The notes beneath the pieces were generated by a model. The model saw nothing but the letters and a program-made list of their open reading frames with translations, did no database searches and was not told the origin of the DNA. A stretch of DNA of 64,000 bases from Verrucomicrobiaceae bacterium (lineage in GTDB: Bacteria; Verrucomicrobiota; Verrucomicrobiia; Verrucomicrobiales; Akkermansiaceae): the NCBI GenBank assembly GCA_027484055.1, contig JAIXQH010000054.1, forward strand, positions 1 through 64,000, given 5' to 3'. A program made the position numbers and the translations under genes. Shown piece after piece: positions 16,768-25,969 of the stretch. Position 1 is the first letter of the stretch. Each line of letters opens with the position of its first letter.

Positions 16768-17312
16768 GCAAGCCGCGCGAAACAACTGCGTAGGCTCGTC
16801 TTCCACTTTTCCAAAAACGTCAGACTCCGCACGTGCTGCCATGCCAGCTCTGTATCGATTTCCGCGGCTTTCTCGAATTCCGGGAAATCCGCACACTCCG
16901 CCGCGATCTTCCCCTCCACGTTGGAAATCAGCGCCGCCACCGCCTCTCGGCAGGAGTGGGTCTCATGCTCTAGCAGTGCCTTTGCGAGTGCCGATTTTGC
17001 GTCCTCACGCTTGCGGATCAGCGCCTCCGCCCTCTGAGTGGCTGAGCCGACCTCGGAGAAAAGATCCATCAAGCCCGTATCGATGCTGCCACGGATTTCT
17101 CCAGACGCGCCACGCAGCTCAAGCCACAGTCTGAGCCGCTGGCCGGGGCTTGAGAGCAAGGCATAAGCCTCCCGCAGCGCGGCGAAGTCCCCTTCCGCGC
17201 CGCCGGCGTCTGGATGGAGACGTTTCCCCGCCTCGCGGAATTTCTCGCGAAGTTCCTCCTCGGACAGCCCCAAGCCCACCGCCACGCCCATGATTTCAAA
17301 CGCATTGCTCAC
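16764..17312 (-). CDS. J-domain co-chaperone-like protein
   Basis: 182 residues. The N-terminal 65 form a J domain: ALGLSEEELREKFREAGKRLHPDAGG has the HPD signature, followed by FAALREAYALLSSPGQRLRLWLE. The C-terminal half is helical and charged, reminiscent of HscB, the co-chaperone for iron-sulfur cluster assembly, but I cannot see isc genes nearby. J proteins stimulate DnaK-type ATPases. The gene is convergent with rsmB and the small membrane gene and divergent from nadD. Confidence 0.8.
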   Translation of the reverse strand: MSNAFEIMGVAVGLGLSEEELREKFREAGKRLHPDAGGAEGDFAALREAYALLSSPGQRLRLWLELRGASGEIRGSIDTGLMDLFSEVGSATQRAEALIRKREDAKSALAKALLEHETHSCREAVAALISNVEGKIAAECADFPEFEKAAEIDTELAWQHVRSLTFLEKWKTSLRSCFARLA

Positions 17313-17392
17313 GGCTGGAGGAAATGCCCAGAATTTCCCCGCGCGGTAAAGTGGATTGAAACCCCGCAGTCCATCTCATAGCTTCCAGCCAG

Positions 17393-17968
17393 ATGTTAGC
17401 TCCGAGAAAAGTCGCCCTCTTCGGTGGCACCTTCGACCCCGTTCACCTAGGCCACCTGCACCTCGCCGCGCTGGCTAAGGAGACGCTCGGGCTGGATGAA
17501 GTGCGTTTCCTGCCCTGCCAGATTTCCCCGCACAAACTCGGCAGCTCGCCGGCCAGCGCCACGGATCGTCTGGAAATGCTGCGTCTGGCCACGGCTGAAC
17601 TGCCGTGGGCGGTGGTCGATGACTTCGAGCTTCACCGCCAGGGCCCATCGTATTCGTATCAAACCGCCGAGGCCATGGCCGCGCGCTTTCCAGATGCGCG
17701 GCTCTTCTGGATCATGGGCAGCGATCAATGGGACGCGCTCGCGGATTGGAAAGCCCCAGAAATATTAGCTGCGCTGTGTGAATTCATCGTCCTCACCCGG
17801 GGACAAGCGCCTCAGGCACGCAGGGGCTACCGTCTGCATGCGATTTCTGAAGAGCACCCCGCCTCCGCGACGGACATTCGCAAGGCCATTTCGGAGGGTC
17901 GCCTGCCGCCAGCGTGGCTTCACCCGCAAGTGGCGAGATGGATCGCGGAGCATCGACTTTATCGGTAA
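17393..17968 (+). CDS. nadD: Nicotinate-nucleotide adenylyltransferase
   Basis: 191 residues with the HIGH-type nucleotidyltransferase start ALFGGTFDPVHLGHL, the substrate region CQISPHKLG, the WIMGSDQWDAL block and the C-terminal SATDIRKAI (ISSTxIR motif). It makes nicotinate adenine dinucleotide in NAD synthesis. Its last 10 bases overlap the end of the convergent heme A synthase gene. The start at MLAPRKVALFGG is the only plausible one. Confidence 0.93.
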   Translation: MLAPRKVALFGGTFDPVHLGHLHLAALAKETLGLDEVRFLPCQISPHKLGSSPASATDRLEMLRLATAELPWAVVDDFELHRQGPSYSYQTAEAMAARFPDARLFWIMGSDQWDALADWKAPEILAALCEFIVLTRGQAPQARRGYRLHAISEEHPASATDIRKAISEGRLPPAWLHPQVARWIAEHRLYR

Positions 17969-18957
17969 TTTTTCGAAACGCCAAAGCGCCACAACCAGAT
18001 GCCCGCGAGTAAAATCGCCGCCAGCCCCACGTGGAGCACTTGGACCCATGAATAAATGTGGACCTGCGCCATCACCAGACCGAGCAGCATCTGGGTGAGC
18101 ACGATGCCAAGCACCACTCGCTCCACGCGCCCCGGCCCGCCCACGCGGTGGCGCTTGGTCAAGAACCAAGCCCAGCTGACGGCCGCGAGCACCGCCCATG
18201 AGAAGCTACGGTGAATGAGATACATCCACGAGCTTTCCAGCTCCACTCGCCAGCCCGAGCGCGGCATGCCGGTGTGGAGCTTGGCCAACTCGTCCGTCAT
18301 TTCACGGACTTGAGAGCCCATGATTCCCTCAGCGACGACCGTGAGCAGCAGCATCGACACCGCCCAGCGCAGTTTCACCAAGGGACCGGCGGCCATTTCC
18401 ACCCGCCAGGGCTGGTCAGTGCCCGCCCATGCCGCGTAGGCCAGCATCCCGATCAGACTCATCGCCAAGGCCAAATGCGCCGTAAGCACCCCTGGCGCCA
18501 AGCCACTGAAGACCACCCGCGCGCCCATCCACGCATTGATCAGCACCACGGCAAGGGCCGCGAATGCCATCCAGAACACAAGGGGACGGCGTAGGCGTTG
18601 CCAAAATCCAGCGATGAAGGTGGCTAGGCAAAAAAAGCCCACCGGCAGGCTGGCGAGGCGATTTGAGAACTCTGTCCAGACGTGCCGTGGATTGAACTCT
18701 TGGCGCAGACTTTCCACCGTGATGGTGGCGGGGTCACGGCCCATGCGCTCGGCTTTTTTCTGGAATTTTTCAATCGGCAGCTTCGAGAAATCCACCTGAT
18801 TGACATTCGTCGGCGGGATCAAGCAGCCCCAGCAAGTCGGCCAATCTGGACAGCCCATCCCCGCCCCTGTCACCCGCACGATCGCCCCGGCAAACATCAA
18901 AAAAAGCACCGATACCAGCGCCGCCGCTGCCAATTTCTGAAACCGCATCATCCCCAT
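17959..18957 (-). CDS. ctaA: Heme A synthase (COX15/CtaA family)
   Basis: 332 residues with about eight membrane helices. Heme-binding histidines are in NPRHVWTEFSNRLASL, LTAHLALAM, LIHRSFSW and VLHVGLAA. The family's extracytoplasmic start GAIVRVTGAGMGCPDWPTCWG carries the paired cysteines. The enzyme oxidises the heme O methyl group to formyl. It serves an aa3-type oxidase, not the cbb3 oxidase also present in this window, so a second terminal oxidase is implied elsewhere. Three closely spaced Met codons (MGMM) leave the exact start uncertain by up to three residues. Confidence 0.9.
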   Translation of the reverse strand: MGMMRFQKLAAAALVSVLFLMFAGAIVRVTGAGMGCPDWPTCWGCLIPPTNVNQVDFSKLPIEKFQKKAERMGRDPATITVESLRQEFNPRHVWTEFSNRLASLPVGFFCLATFIAGFWQRLRRPLVFWMAFAALAVVLINAWMGARVVFSGLAPGVLTAHLALAMSLIGMLAYAAWAGTDQPWRVEMAAGPLVKLRWAVSMLLLTVVAEGIMGSQVREMTDELAKLHTGMPRSGWRVELESSWMYLIHRSFSWAVLAAVSWAWFLTKRHRVGGPGRVERVVLGIVLTQMLLGLVMAQVHIYSWVQVLHVGLAAILLAGIWLWRFGVSKNYR

Positions 18958-19026
18958 GCGCCGACCATGCTCAGGGTGCGTGGGAATTCCAGTGTAAATC
19001 CCAAGCCGCAGCTTCGCACGCCAGCC

Positions 19027-19545
19027 TTAGGGCCGGATCTGGTCCAGTTCTTTGATGAGTTGAGAAATGTTTTCCCTCGCGGCTCCCTCAGTCGCCTTGC
19101 GGACGCGGACCGCCCCGACGAAGGCCTCTCCCACAGGGGCGGTGTAGATGGATTTGAGGCTCTTCCGCCAGACCACAGCACCGTTTTTCTTGAGGGTGTA
19201 GCTCACTTCCATTTTCACGGTCATGCTGATTCCTATGGCTGGCTGCTGCACAGAGATGATGAAAGCATCGACTTCGTAGCCACCACTGCCCACACGGCTG
19301 AACATGCCACTTTTCGTCAATGAGGATTCGAGGGCTGCGGCAAAGTCTTCGTTAGAGACATTGGCCAGCACATCGCTACTTGGATTCCCGCCCAGGACCT
19401 TGGCAGAAATCGGCTTGGCCGTGCGGTGAACTGCGGTGGTGCTAGAAATCAGCGTCGCAGGGTCCATGCGCCCGGCGCAACTGACGAATAGGAGGCAGAG
19501 AAGACTGCTGCTGGCATAAAGGAAATGACGGATGGAAGTTTTCAT
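19027..19545 (-). CDS. Hypothetical lipoprotein
   Basis: 172 residues from MKTSIRHFLYASSS; the lipobox LFVSC gives a lipidated cysteine at about residue 23. The longer in-frame extension upstream does not look like a signal. The mature part includes SNEDFAAALESSLTKSGMFS and a pattern of beta strands ending in ENISQLIKELDQI, reminiscent of envelope-stress lipoproteins that use DUF4136-like or TolB-like folds, but I cannot name the family. Located between ctaA and the regulator of the cbb3 operon, all on the same strand. Confidence 0.6.
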   Translation of the reverse strand: MKTSIRHFLYASSSLLCLLFVSCAGRMDPATLISSTTAVHRTAKPISAKVLGGNPSSDVLANVSNEDFAAALESSLTKSGMFSRVGSGGYEVDAFIISVQQPAIGISMTVKMEVSYTLKKNGAVVWRKSLKSIYTAPVGEAFVGAVRVRKATEGAARENISQLIKELDQIRP

Positions 19546-19700
19546 GATTGAAGAAGTCGTTGTTGAATACGTACTTAGGAATATCGGCAAAAGGCCGCTG
19601 GCGCACTCAAAATCTGCCGGTAAAACCATGCGTGACGCGATCGTCACTTGGGTCATGCATGCCCTAGCAGGCGACGCTGCTCACCGAGTCTAGCTAATCA

Positions 19701-20615
19701 TCAAGACGCCACGCTCAAGAGCTCTTCCGCACGGAATTGGGACGGTGAGCGCCCGGTGACCCGCGCGAAGCTTCGATTGAACTGAGACAGCGATTGATAG
19801 CCGATGAGGAAGGCAATCTCGGAAATGCGGGTCTCTGATTTAAGCAGTTCTTTCTTCGCCCACTGGATGCGGCGGCGATTCACGTAGTCGGTCAGTGTCA
19901 CCCCGGTCCCTTCCCGGAACACCCGGCAGAAATGGGACTCGCTGAGCCCGGCCTTGCGCGCGACGAGCGCCAGCGGGAGTGGTTCTGAGAGATTCTTGTC
20001 GATGAACTCGCGTGCTTTGGCAATGGCGGCTGGCTGACTACCATCATGCACGGTCAGCAATTTATCCGCATGATCGCTCAGCTGCTCCGCGAAGGTGGAG
20101 AGCAAGGTGATCATGCTCTGGTAGCGCTCAGGTGCGACACTGCGAGTTTCAAGATACGCTTCTCGGAGTTTCCCGGTCACCGCCGTGGTGAGCCCGTGAC
20201 GTAGTAGAGTCTTGGAAACGAGATTGAAAGTCGCTGGGGTCGGAACTCGATTGAAAACTTGCCCTGTTTTCAGAAATCCGATGAGTCGCTCGCCGCAGCG
20301 GATCGGCACCGCCGTCGCCGCCATCCCGGCGAAGCAATGACAGGTCGATGGGCCATCTACAGACGCTTTTTCCATGAGTTTACGGTTTGTCTCAATGCAG
20401 GCGGCACAGGCACTGCTGCAGAGATTGAGCGTCTCACAGAAACCACTTCGATTGAGTTTTTCATCATCGAGGCACCACTCGGTGACGTCGGCACCCACGA
20501 AACGCAGCGGCAGGCCAGTGGCAGAACGAAAGGCATCCTGATAGGTGGAAAAAAGCTCAGAATGCTTGAGTTTTTCAAATAGGGCGTGGTCGTAAGCGGT
20601 CGGATCCTGAATCAT
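19701..20615 (-). CDS. AraC-family regulator with PocR-type sensor domain
   Basis: 304 residues from MIQDPTAYDHALFEKL; an alternative Met 13 codons earlier (start 20654) would overlap ccoI by 80 bases instead of 41. The first 170 residues match the PocR sensor layout: cysteines in CSSACAACIETNRKLMEKA and TCHCFAGM, followed by AVPIRCGERLIGFLKTGQVF. The last 100 residues are the AraC double helix-turn-helix (LALVARKAGLSESHFCRVFREGTG and ISEIAFLIGYQSLSQFNRSF). PocR domains bind small molecules in known cases. Its overlap with the oxidase assembly gene suggests that it is co-transcribed with, and may regulate, the cbb3 operon (inference). Confidence 0.8.
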   Translation of the reverse strand: MIQDPTAYDHALFEKLKHSELFSTYQDAFRSATGLPLRFVGADVTEWCLDDEKLNRSGFCETLNLCSSACAACIETNRKLMEKASVDGPSTCHCFAGMAATAVPIRCGERLIGFLKTGQVFNRVPTPATFNLVSKTLLRHGLTTAVTGKLREAYLETRSVAPERYQSMITLLSTFAEQLSDHADKLLTVHDGSQPAAIAKAREFIDKNLSEPLPLALVARKAGLSESHFCRVFREGTGVTLTDYVNRRRIQWAKKELLKSETRISEIAFLIGYQSLSQFNRSFARVTGRSPSQFRAEELLSVAS

Positions 20616-23040
20616 GATGGCTAGCAGGCGGTTGCGCACCTTGGTGGTGAACATGGACCGTCTTCGCATCAAGATCAACTCTTCGATTTCTCCCCACCCA
20701 CCCCCGCAGCCCAAAGGTGACGATCGCCAGCGAAACGACTGAGCTCAACGGCATCAAGATCGCTGCGAGTAGCGGACTCATGTGCCCCAGCAGACTGATG
20801 AAGATGGCCGTGAAATTGTAACACAGGGCGAATGCAAAGGCGCAGCGCACCACTCGCCGGCGGCGCTTGGCGAGCACGAGCAGCTTGGGTAAAAAGCTCA
20901 AACTCTGCCCCATGAAGTAAAAATCCGCCTTTGCTTCCAGCAGGCTCCGATCCACCACCGGAGTCCCCGTGGTCCACGCCGCATTGAAGGCGAGCGAGTC
21001 ATTTGCACCGTCACCAAGGTATAATGTATCGTTCCGGTCGAGCTGCTCGACGATAGCTTCTTTCTCACCCGGTTGAAGCGAGGCATGCGTGTCGCTGGCA
21101 GCAATGCCGAGTCGATTCGCGGCGTCAGAGACCTTCGCCTCGCGGTCACCCGAGAGGATCACGAGGCGGTAGCGCAGATTTTTCAAGCACCCGAGCGCAG
21201 CAATTGCGTCCGCCCTGAGTGATTCTTGAAAGCGGAAATGACAGATCATTTCTCCATTCATGACCAATTCCGCATCGTGTTGGGAGACGCCCGTCAGCAG
21301 ATCCGGGCTACGCCACCCTGGCTTACCAAGCGACCACTCGGCCCCCTCCTCCATGAACCTCCGGCCCGCTCCAGGAACATCCTCCACCACGACAGCCTGC
21401 TCCTCCCGCAGCATCGCTTGCCCCTCACGACCAAGAGCTTCCAGTAAGGACCGAGAAACAGGGTGCAGTGAGCCGCTAGCCAACCGCGCCAAGGCGAGGC
21501 GTGCGGCACGGGGTAAGCTTGCGACCACTTCAGGATTCACCAGCACTGGGCGCTCAAGTGTCAAGGTGCCGGTTTTATCGAAAATGACCGTTTTCACCCG
21601 GCACAAGCGAGTCCACAACAAGGGCTGGCGGATAAAGACCCCGAGCCGCTCCATCATCGAACCTGCAATCTCATCTGCCATGGGCAAGGACACTCCCAGT
21701 GAGCAAGGACACGAGACCACAAACACAGAAATCATCACCTGCAAGGCGAGCGCGGCACCATGAAAGTAACTCCACCACCAAAAACCCATCACACCGACTG
21801 CCAGCACCGCTAGGAGATAGAACTTTAACAATCTCTCTAAAGCAAGCACCCGCACCGCGGGCCTTTCACTGGATACCAGTTTGGCTAACATCGATTCCGC
21901 CCATGTCTCAGAGGCCGTGAGTATCACCGGGGATTTCCCCAGATAGATCGATCCCGCCGGCACAGTCCGCCCTGCCGAGAAATTGCAACACTCCGCTTCT
22001 CCATTAATCCATTCCAAGGAAAAGTCAGCTGTCGCATGGTCAAGCACCGCAGCGACGGGCACAGACTGTCCGGGATTGATTTCAAAACGCAGACCACCCA
22101 CCAACTCAGAGAGACTCACCTTCTCCAACCGATCCGGTGAGCGCATCATGTCCGGAATGGGACGCTGACGCTGCAGGCTCAGGCGATTTTTATCCATCGC
22201 AGCAAGCTGCAGATATCGACCGATCAGCATCAAAAAAACAAAGGTCGAAACAAAATCAAAATACATCAGTCCACGGATGTGCCACAACCAACCGATGATT
22301 GATCCTATATAAGCAATAAGCAGTCCAAGCGCGATGGGCAGGTCGATGTGTAGAATCTTCATCCGCACCGCCTTCCAAGCGCGGGTGATAAAATAACTCG
22401 CCCCGACCATCATCGACAAGGTCGCCGTAAGCAGGCCCACCAATTCAAACAAGCCTGCAAAAGCAAAGTCATCTGGCATCCCGAGATAACTGGGTAGAGC
22501 AAAGCCCATCGCATTCATCATGAACGCACCACAAAGCCCGAGCCTAGCTCCAATCGCACCCGACTCAGAAGCCACCGTCCCACCACGCCGCGGTGCTAAC
22601 GTGTAACCGAACGACACCAACTCATGCGCAAAGGCCAGCAAATCCATTTCCCCCCGCACCCAGGAAAGGTGCACCCGCCCCGACGCCGGATGCGTTGACG
22701 CTTCCAGCGCACCGGGCCTGCGAAGAAACAACTTCTCCACCAACCAAACACAGCCGATGCATGAAATTCCTTCCAAGGAAAACTCTCCTTCGAGCCTCTT
22801 CACTGCCGGTGACTTCACCTGAGCCTCATGCACGAATTCCTCTAACCAAGTAAAATCATGAGTCTCGAAAGGAACACTCCGCACTGGCTTAATCGAGATC
22901 CCTTCACGCAATGTATAATAACGATCCAAGCCCTCCTCATGGATCAACTCATGGACAAATTCACAACCTTTACAACAGAACGACTCGTTTAGATTCGTAC
23001 TCGTAAATGTAGTCCCACAATGGATGCAATCTGAGGTCAT
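20575..23040 (-). CDS. ccoI: CcoI/FixI-type copper-translocating P1B ATPase
   Basis: 821 residues from MTSDCIHCG. It begins with a metal-binding cysteine cluster (DCIHCG at 4-9, FCCKGCEF at 21-28), then an HMA domain with GISCIGCVW, several membrane helices, the transmembrane CPC in VVSCPCSLGVSL, the phosphorylation loop DKTGTLT, and the hinge GDGANDS. Such ATPases supply copper to cbb3 oxidase. The last 40 residues after the final helix are His/Arg-rich and differ from the family's usual end. It follows the SafE-like gene by 5 bases and overlaps the regulator's start. Confidence 0.92.
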   Translation of the reverse strand: MTSDCIHCGTTFTSTNLNESFCCKGCEFVHELIHEEGLDRYYTLREGISIKPVRSVPFETHDFTWLEEFVHEAQVKSPAVKRLEGEFSLEGISCIGCVWLVEKLFLRRPGALEASTHPASGRVHLSWVRGEMDLLAFAHELVSFGYTLAPRRGGTVASESGAIGARLGLCGAFMMNAMGFALPSYLGMPDDFAFAGLFELVGLLTATLSMMVGASYFITRAWKAVRMKILHIDLPIALGLLIAYIGSIIGWLWHIRGLMYFDFVSTFVFLMLIGRYLQLAAMDKNRLSLQRQRPIPDMMRSPDRLEKVSLSELVGGLRFEINPGQSVPVAAVLDHATADFSLEWINGEAECCNFSAGRTVPAGSIYLGKSPVILTASETWAESMLAKLVSSERPAVRVLALERLLKFYLLAVLAVGVMGFWWWSYFHGAALALQVMISVFVVSCPCSLGVSLPMADEIAGSMMERLGVFIRQPLLWTRLCRVKTVIFDKTGTLTLERPVLVNPEVVASLPRAARLALARLASGSLHPVSRSLLEALGREGQAMLREEQAVVVEDVPGAGRRFMEEGAEWSLGKPGWRSPDLLTGVSQHDAELVMNGEMICHFRFQESLRADAIAALGCLKNLRYRLVILSGDREAKVSDAANRLGIAASDTHASLQPGEKEAIVEQLDRNDTLYLGDGANDSLAFNAAWTTGTPVVDRSLLEAKADFYFMGQSLSFLPKLLVLAKRRRRVVRCAFAFALCYNFTAIFISLLGHMSPLLAAILMPLSSVVSLAIVTFGLRGWVGRNRRVDLDAKTVHVHHQGAQPPASHHDSGSDRLRPRPI

Positions 23041-23045
23041 ATCAT

Positions 23046-23750
23046 TCAATCGTGACAACACTCCGGCAGTGTCTGTTCGCGGCTTTGGCGGTGAAAAAAC
23101 GGCACGGTATCCTGCAAGCGCCACATCATCACAAGCGCTGCCATTAAAGCCAGTCCACGCTGCATCCGCACCATGGTCTGTGGAGTGAAAACCCGTTTAA
23201 TCCGATGCAATTGCACCTGGGCCAGCCATAACAATGGAACCGTCCCCAACCCAAAAGCGAATGCAAACTCCGCACCACGCCAACCGGAACCACTCAGGAT
23301 GGCCGCGCCAAAAAGTAGGTAGAGTGGCCCACAAGGTAACATCGGCGTCATGAGCCCGAGGGCGATGCCACTGCGCAGTGGCGTGAGTCGAGATGTTTTA
23401 AATCTCCAACGCGCCGCCCATTTAAACAATGCCGCCGGTCTCGGTAAACGTCGTTCCAAACCAAATCCAAACACCAAAAACACCCCCACAAGGATCCACG
23501 GTAGAAGCACTGCGGGTGAATGAAAAACCCAGCGCAAAGGCTGCTGACCTAGGGCACCACAGATTCCGCCAATCACCGCGTAAGCCGTCAGACGAGAGCC
23601 ATGATACGCAGAGGCGGCTATGAGACGTTCGCTCTCACTCGCAGGCATCGCGGACAGCCCACAGGCGATCGGACCACACATCCCGACGCAATGAACGCTC
23701 GCCACTACGCCAGCGATCAAGGCACCTAAAGTGGTATGAATGGAGTCCAT
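23046..23750 (-). CDS. SafE/UreH-type membrane protein of cbb3 assembly operons
   Basis: 234 residues with about six membrane helices. The HCVGMCGPI motif in helix 1 and PMLPCGPLY in the middle are typical of the sulfite exporter TauE/SafE-annotated (UreH-like) proteins that accompany ccoI. The role in cbb3 biogenesis, perhaps copper transport, is inferred from such neighbourhoods. The start MDSIHTTLG was chosen because the extension upstream is polar and overlaps the small gene before it. Confidence 0.85.
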   Translation of the reverse strand: MDSIHTTLGALIAGVVASVHCVGMCGPIACGLSAMPASESERLIAASAYHGSRLTAYAVIGGICGALGQQPLRWVFHSPAVLLPWILVGVFLVFGFGLERRLPRPAALFKWAARWRFKTSRLTPLRSGIALGLMTPMLPCGPLYLLFGAAILSGSGWRGAEFAFAFGLGTVPLLWLAQVQLHRIKRVFTPQTMVRMQRGLALMAALVMMWRLQDTVPFFHRQSREQTLPECCHD

Positions 23751-23757
23751 TGCGAAC

Positions 23758-23889
23758 TTAGCGGGAGTGATGCATCGGCACTGGGATTTGCTCTGGCGCA
23801 AATTTTGTTGCAATAACAATCAGTGACGACCACGCCGCGATGAGAACGAGGAATGCACCTACTACAAAAAACCAAGGACGGATTGTCAT
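23758..23889 (-). CDS. Small membrane protein in the CcoH/FixH position (43 residues)
   Basis: A 43-codon frame between ccoG (9-base gap) and the SafE-like gene (7-base gap). It begins MTIRPWFFVVG, has one membrane helix (about 6-28) and a short tail ending HHSR. FixH/CcoH, usually about 150 residues, normally stands here and also starts with a PW-containing helix. This looks like a reduced or replaced CcoH. The assignment is by position and hydropathy only; the reading frame itself is well supported by operon spacing. Confidence 0.65.
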   Translation of the reverse strand: MTIRPWFFVVGAFLVLIAAWSSLIVIATKFAPEQIPVPMHHSR

Positions 23890-23898
23890 TTTCGTGAA

Positions 23899-25314
23899 TC
23901 AGGGTTGGTGAAAAAGATGAGGATTTGGCCCGAGAAACTCGACTTCATGACGAACGGTCGAGTTCCCGGGTTCTGAATGAATCATGAGAGTGAGGGTGCG
24001 CGAGCCTTCATAGAACTCATTCGGCACGATCACTACGAGTGGCCTAGCCAATTCTTGCAAAGCTTCCAATTTGAGATCTTCACCCAAGCCGGTGATTGCA
24101 TAGCCCGGGGGAGGATTTTGAAGAGATACGGAAAAACGCATGGCTTGGTTCCGTTTGTTAAACAATCGAAGCTGATAGTGATTTCTCACCAAGGTCGGAT
24201 CGAGGTAAAACGATGGACCGCGCATCCGCGTCACATCTGCATTCATCGGTTTCGCGCGTGAAAAGGCCGTCACTCCTAGAGCTGTGAGTCCCAAAAGTCC
24301 TAAAAATGCATAAGCCAGCAGACGAGGTCGGAAGATCCGCCGTTTTTGCCCGGCTAGCCCCCGCGAGGAATCGTAACGAACCAGTCCAATCGGCCGCTTG
24401 AGCTTCACCATGATGTCATCACAAGCATCGATACAAGCCGCACAGCCGATGCATTCAAGCTGCAAACCATTGCGGATATCAATTCCCGTCGGACAGACCG
24501 TCACGCAGCGATTGCAATCGATACACGCACCCGCACTGGGATCACTTGCTTTACCACGGGGCTCACCACGCTTTGCATCGTAGCCGATAATCATCGTGTC
24601 ATCGTCTGTGAGGGCAGATTGAAGACGGCCATAAGGACACATCAGAATGCAGAATTGCTCGCGAAAGTGAGCAAAACAAAAATAGAGAGTGCCCGTCAAA
24701 AACATCACCACCCCGAATGATGTCGCATGTTCGAGAGGCCCCTGCTGCATGAATGTGTAGAGTCGTGGTATCGATACAAAATAGGAAAGAAAAACATGCG
24801 CGATCAAAGCCGAGCAAAGGATATACAATCCATGCTTCGCGATCCGTTTTGATAATTTACCAATTCCCAATGGTGCATTGGCAAGTTTCCGCCGAGCTTG
24901 GGCGTCGCCGTCGATCCACCGCTCGATACGTCGGAAAATATGATCTAAAAAAACCGTATAAGGACAGGCCCAGCCACACCAAATCCGTCCTAAAACGGCT
25001 GTGATGACGAAAAGCAAAAAGCCTAAGCCACTGATCGCAAAAAACAGAACCCACATGTCCTGCGCGACCATCGTCAACCCAAACAGGTGAAAGCGTCTCA
25101 TTTCTACATCAAAGAACACCGCAGGGGCACCATTGATGGGAATCCACGGCATGGCACAATAGCCAGCGATCATGAGGGCCGCTACAAAGCGCCTAGCTAG
25201 AGTAAATCGCCCACTGACATCAGCGGGGTGTAAAATGTGGTGCGAGCCATCCGAATTGATGGTCGTGACCGAGTCAAGGTTGGGACGCTTGATGATTTCT
25301 GGGTGATTTGACAC
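23899..25314 (-). CDS. ccoG: Cytochrome oxidase accessory iron-sulfur protein CcoG
   Basis: 471 residues: four or more membrane segments in the first 220 residues, including the GRIWCGWACPYTVFLDH motif, then the CPYGRLQSA segment, and two ferredoxin-type 4Fe-4S motifs, CIDCNRCVTVCP and CIGCAACIDACD. A periplasmic beta domain (Ig-like, about 340-471) ends the protein. CcoG (FixG, RdxA) reduces copper for delivery to CcoN in the known systems. It follows ccoP by 8 bases. Confidence 0.94.
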   Translation of the reverse strand: MSNHPEIIKRPNLDSVTTINSDGSHHILHPADVSGRFTLARRFVAALMIAGYCAMPWIPINGAPAVFFDVEMRRFHLFGLTMVAQDMWVLFFAISGLGFLLFVITAVLGRIWCGWACPYTVFLDHIFRRIERWIDGDAQARRKLANAPLGIGKLSKRIAKHGLYILCSALIAHVFLSYFVSIPRLYTFMQQGPLEHATSFGVVMFLTGTLYFCFAHFREQFCILMCPYGRLQSALTDDDTMIIGYDAKRGEPRGKASDPSAGACIDCNRCVTVCPTGIDIRNGLQLECIGCAACIDACDDIMVKLKRPIGLVRYDSSRGLAGQKRRIFRPRLLAYAFLGLLGLTALGVTAFSRAKPMNADVTRMRGPSFYLDPTLVRNHYQLRLFNKRNQAMRFSVSLQNPPPGYAITGLGEDLKLEALQELARPLVVIVPNEFYEGSRTLTLMIHSEPGNSTVRHEVEFLGPNPHLFHQP

Positions 25315-25322
25315 AAGGTAGT

Positions 25323-25964
25323 TTAATTGTGAGCATCTGGAAAATCTTTAGGATTTTGACTCATGATGAAGGAGACCAATTCCACAATTTTAATAGGAGC
25401 CATTTGTTGACCCCAAGGTGCCATGCGAGCACCGTTGTTTCCAGCGCTTTCGGGTGGAGTTCCTAAGTTAATGAGTTTGAAAAGATCCATCGGCTGTGAG
25501 CCGTATTTCCACTGACCGTCGACCAGTGATAGTCCGGGTAAAGGAACCGATTGACCGTTTCCGAGATCCATTTTTGCATCCAAATTTTGACCATGGCAGG
25601 CCGTGCAGTTGGCCATATACGTCTCGCGTCCGTTGGCGACGACCGTTGCATCTTTTGCCCATTTGTCATTCAAGACACTGTTATCAAGATGAGCCATCAT
25701 GTCCTGTAGATCTTTCGCCTTTGCCATTTCGATTTGCGCCATTTTTTGCGTGATTACCTCTTCATCGGGACGCATGAATCCGAGTTGGTAGTAAGCCAAC
25801 CAGCAAAGTGGGAAAAAGAGAATTGCTCCGTAAAAGATGAATAACCACCAATTCGGCAGAGTTTGGTCATACTCTTGGATCCCATCGTATTCATGGGGTC
25901 GAATCACAATTTTGCTTTTCCCGTCGGCATAGGATGCGACTTTAATCTCTGGCTCGGATGACAT
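25323..25964 (-). CDS. ccoP: cbb3 oxidase subunit III (CcoP), single-heme form
   Basis: 213 residues. The N-terminal cbb3 subunit III domain has HEYDGIQEYDQTLPNWWLFIFYGAIL with one membrane helix (about 40-60). A single heme c site, CTACHG (Cys120, Cys123, His124), follows; the axial Met is probably in ARMAPWGQQM. Canonical CcoP has two heme domains; this one is short with one, as in some other phyla. It carries electrons to the catalytic CcoN. Six bases separate it from the ccoQ-like gene. Confidence 0.92.
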   Translation of the reverse strand: MSSEPEIKVASYADGKSKIVIRPHEYDGIQEYDQTLPNWWLFIFYGAILFFPLCWLAYYQLGFMRPDEEVITQKMAQIEMAKAKDLQDMMAHLDNSVLNDKWAKDATVVANGRETYMANCTACHGQNLDAKMDLGNGQSVPLPGLSLVDGQWKYGSQPMDLFKLINLGTPPESAGNNGARMAPWGQQMAPIKIVELVSFIMSQNPKDFPDAHN

Positions 25965-25969
25965 AAAAC

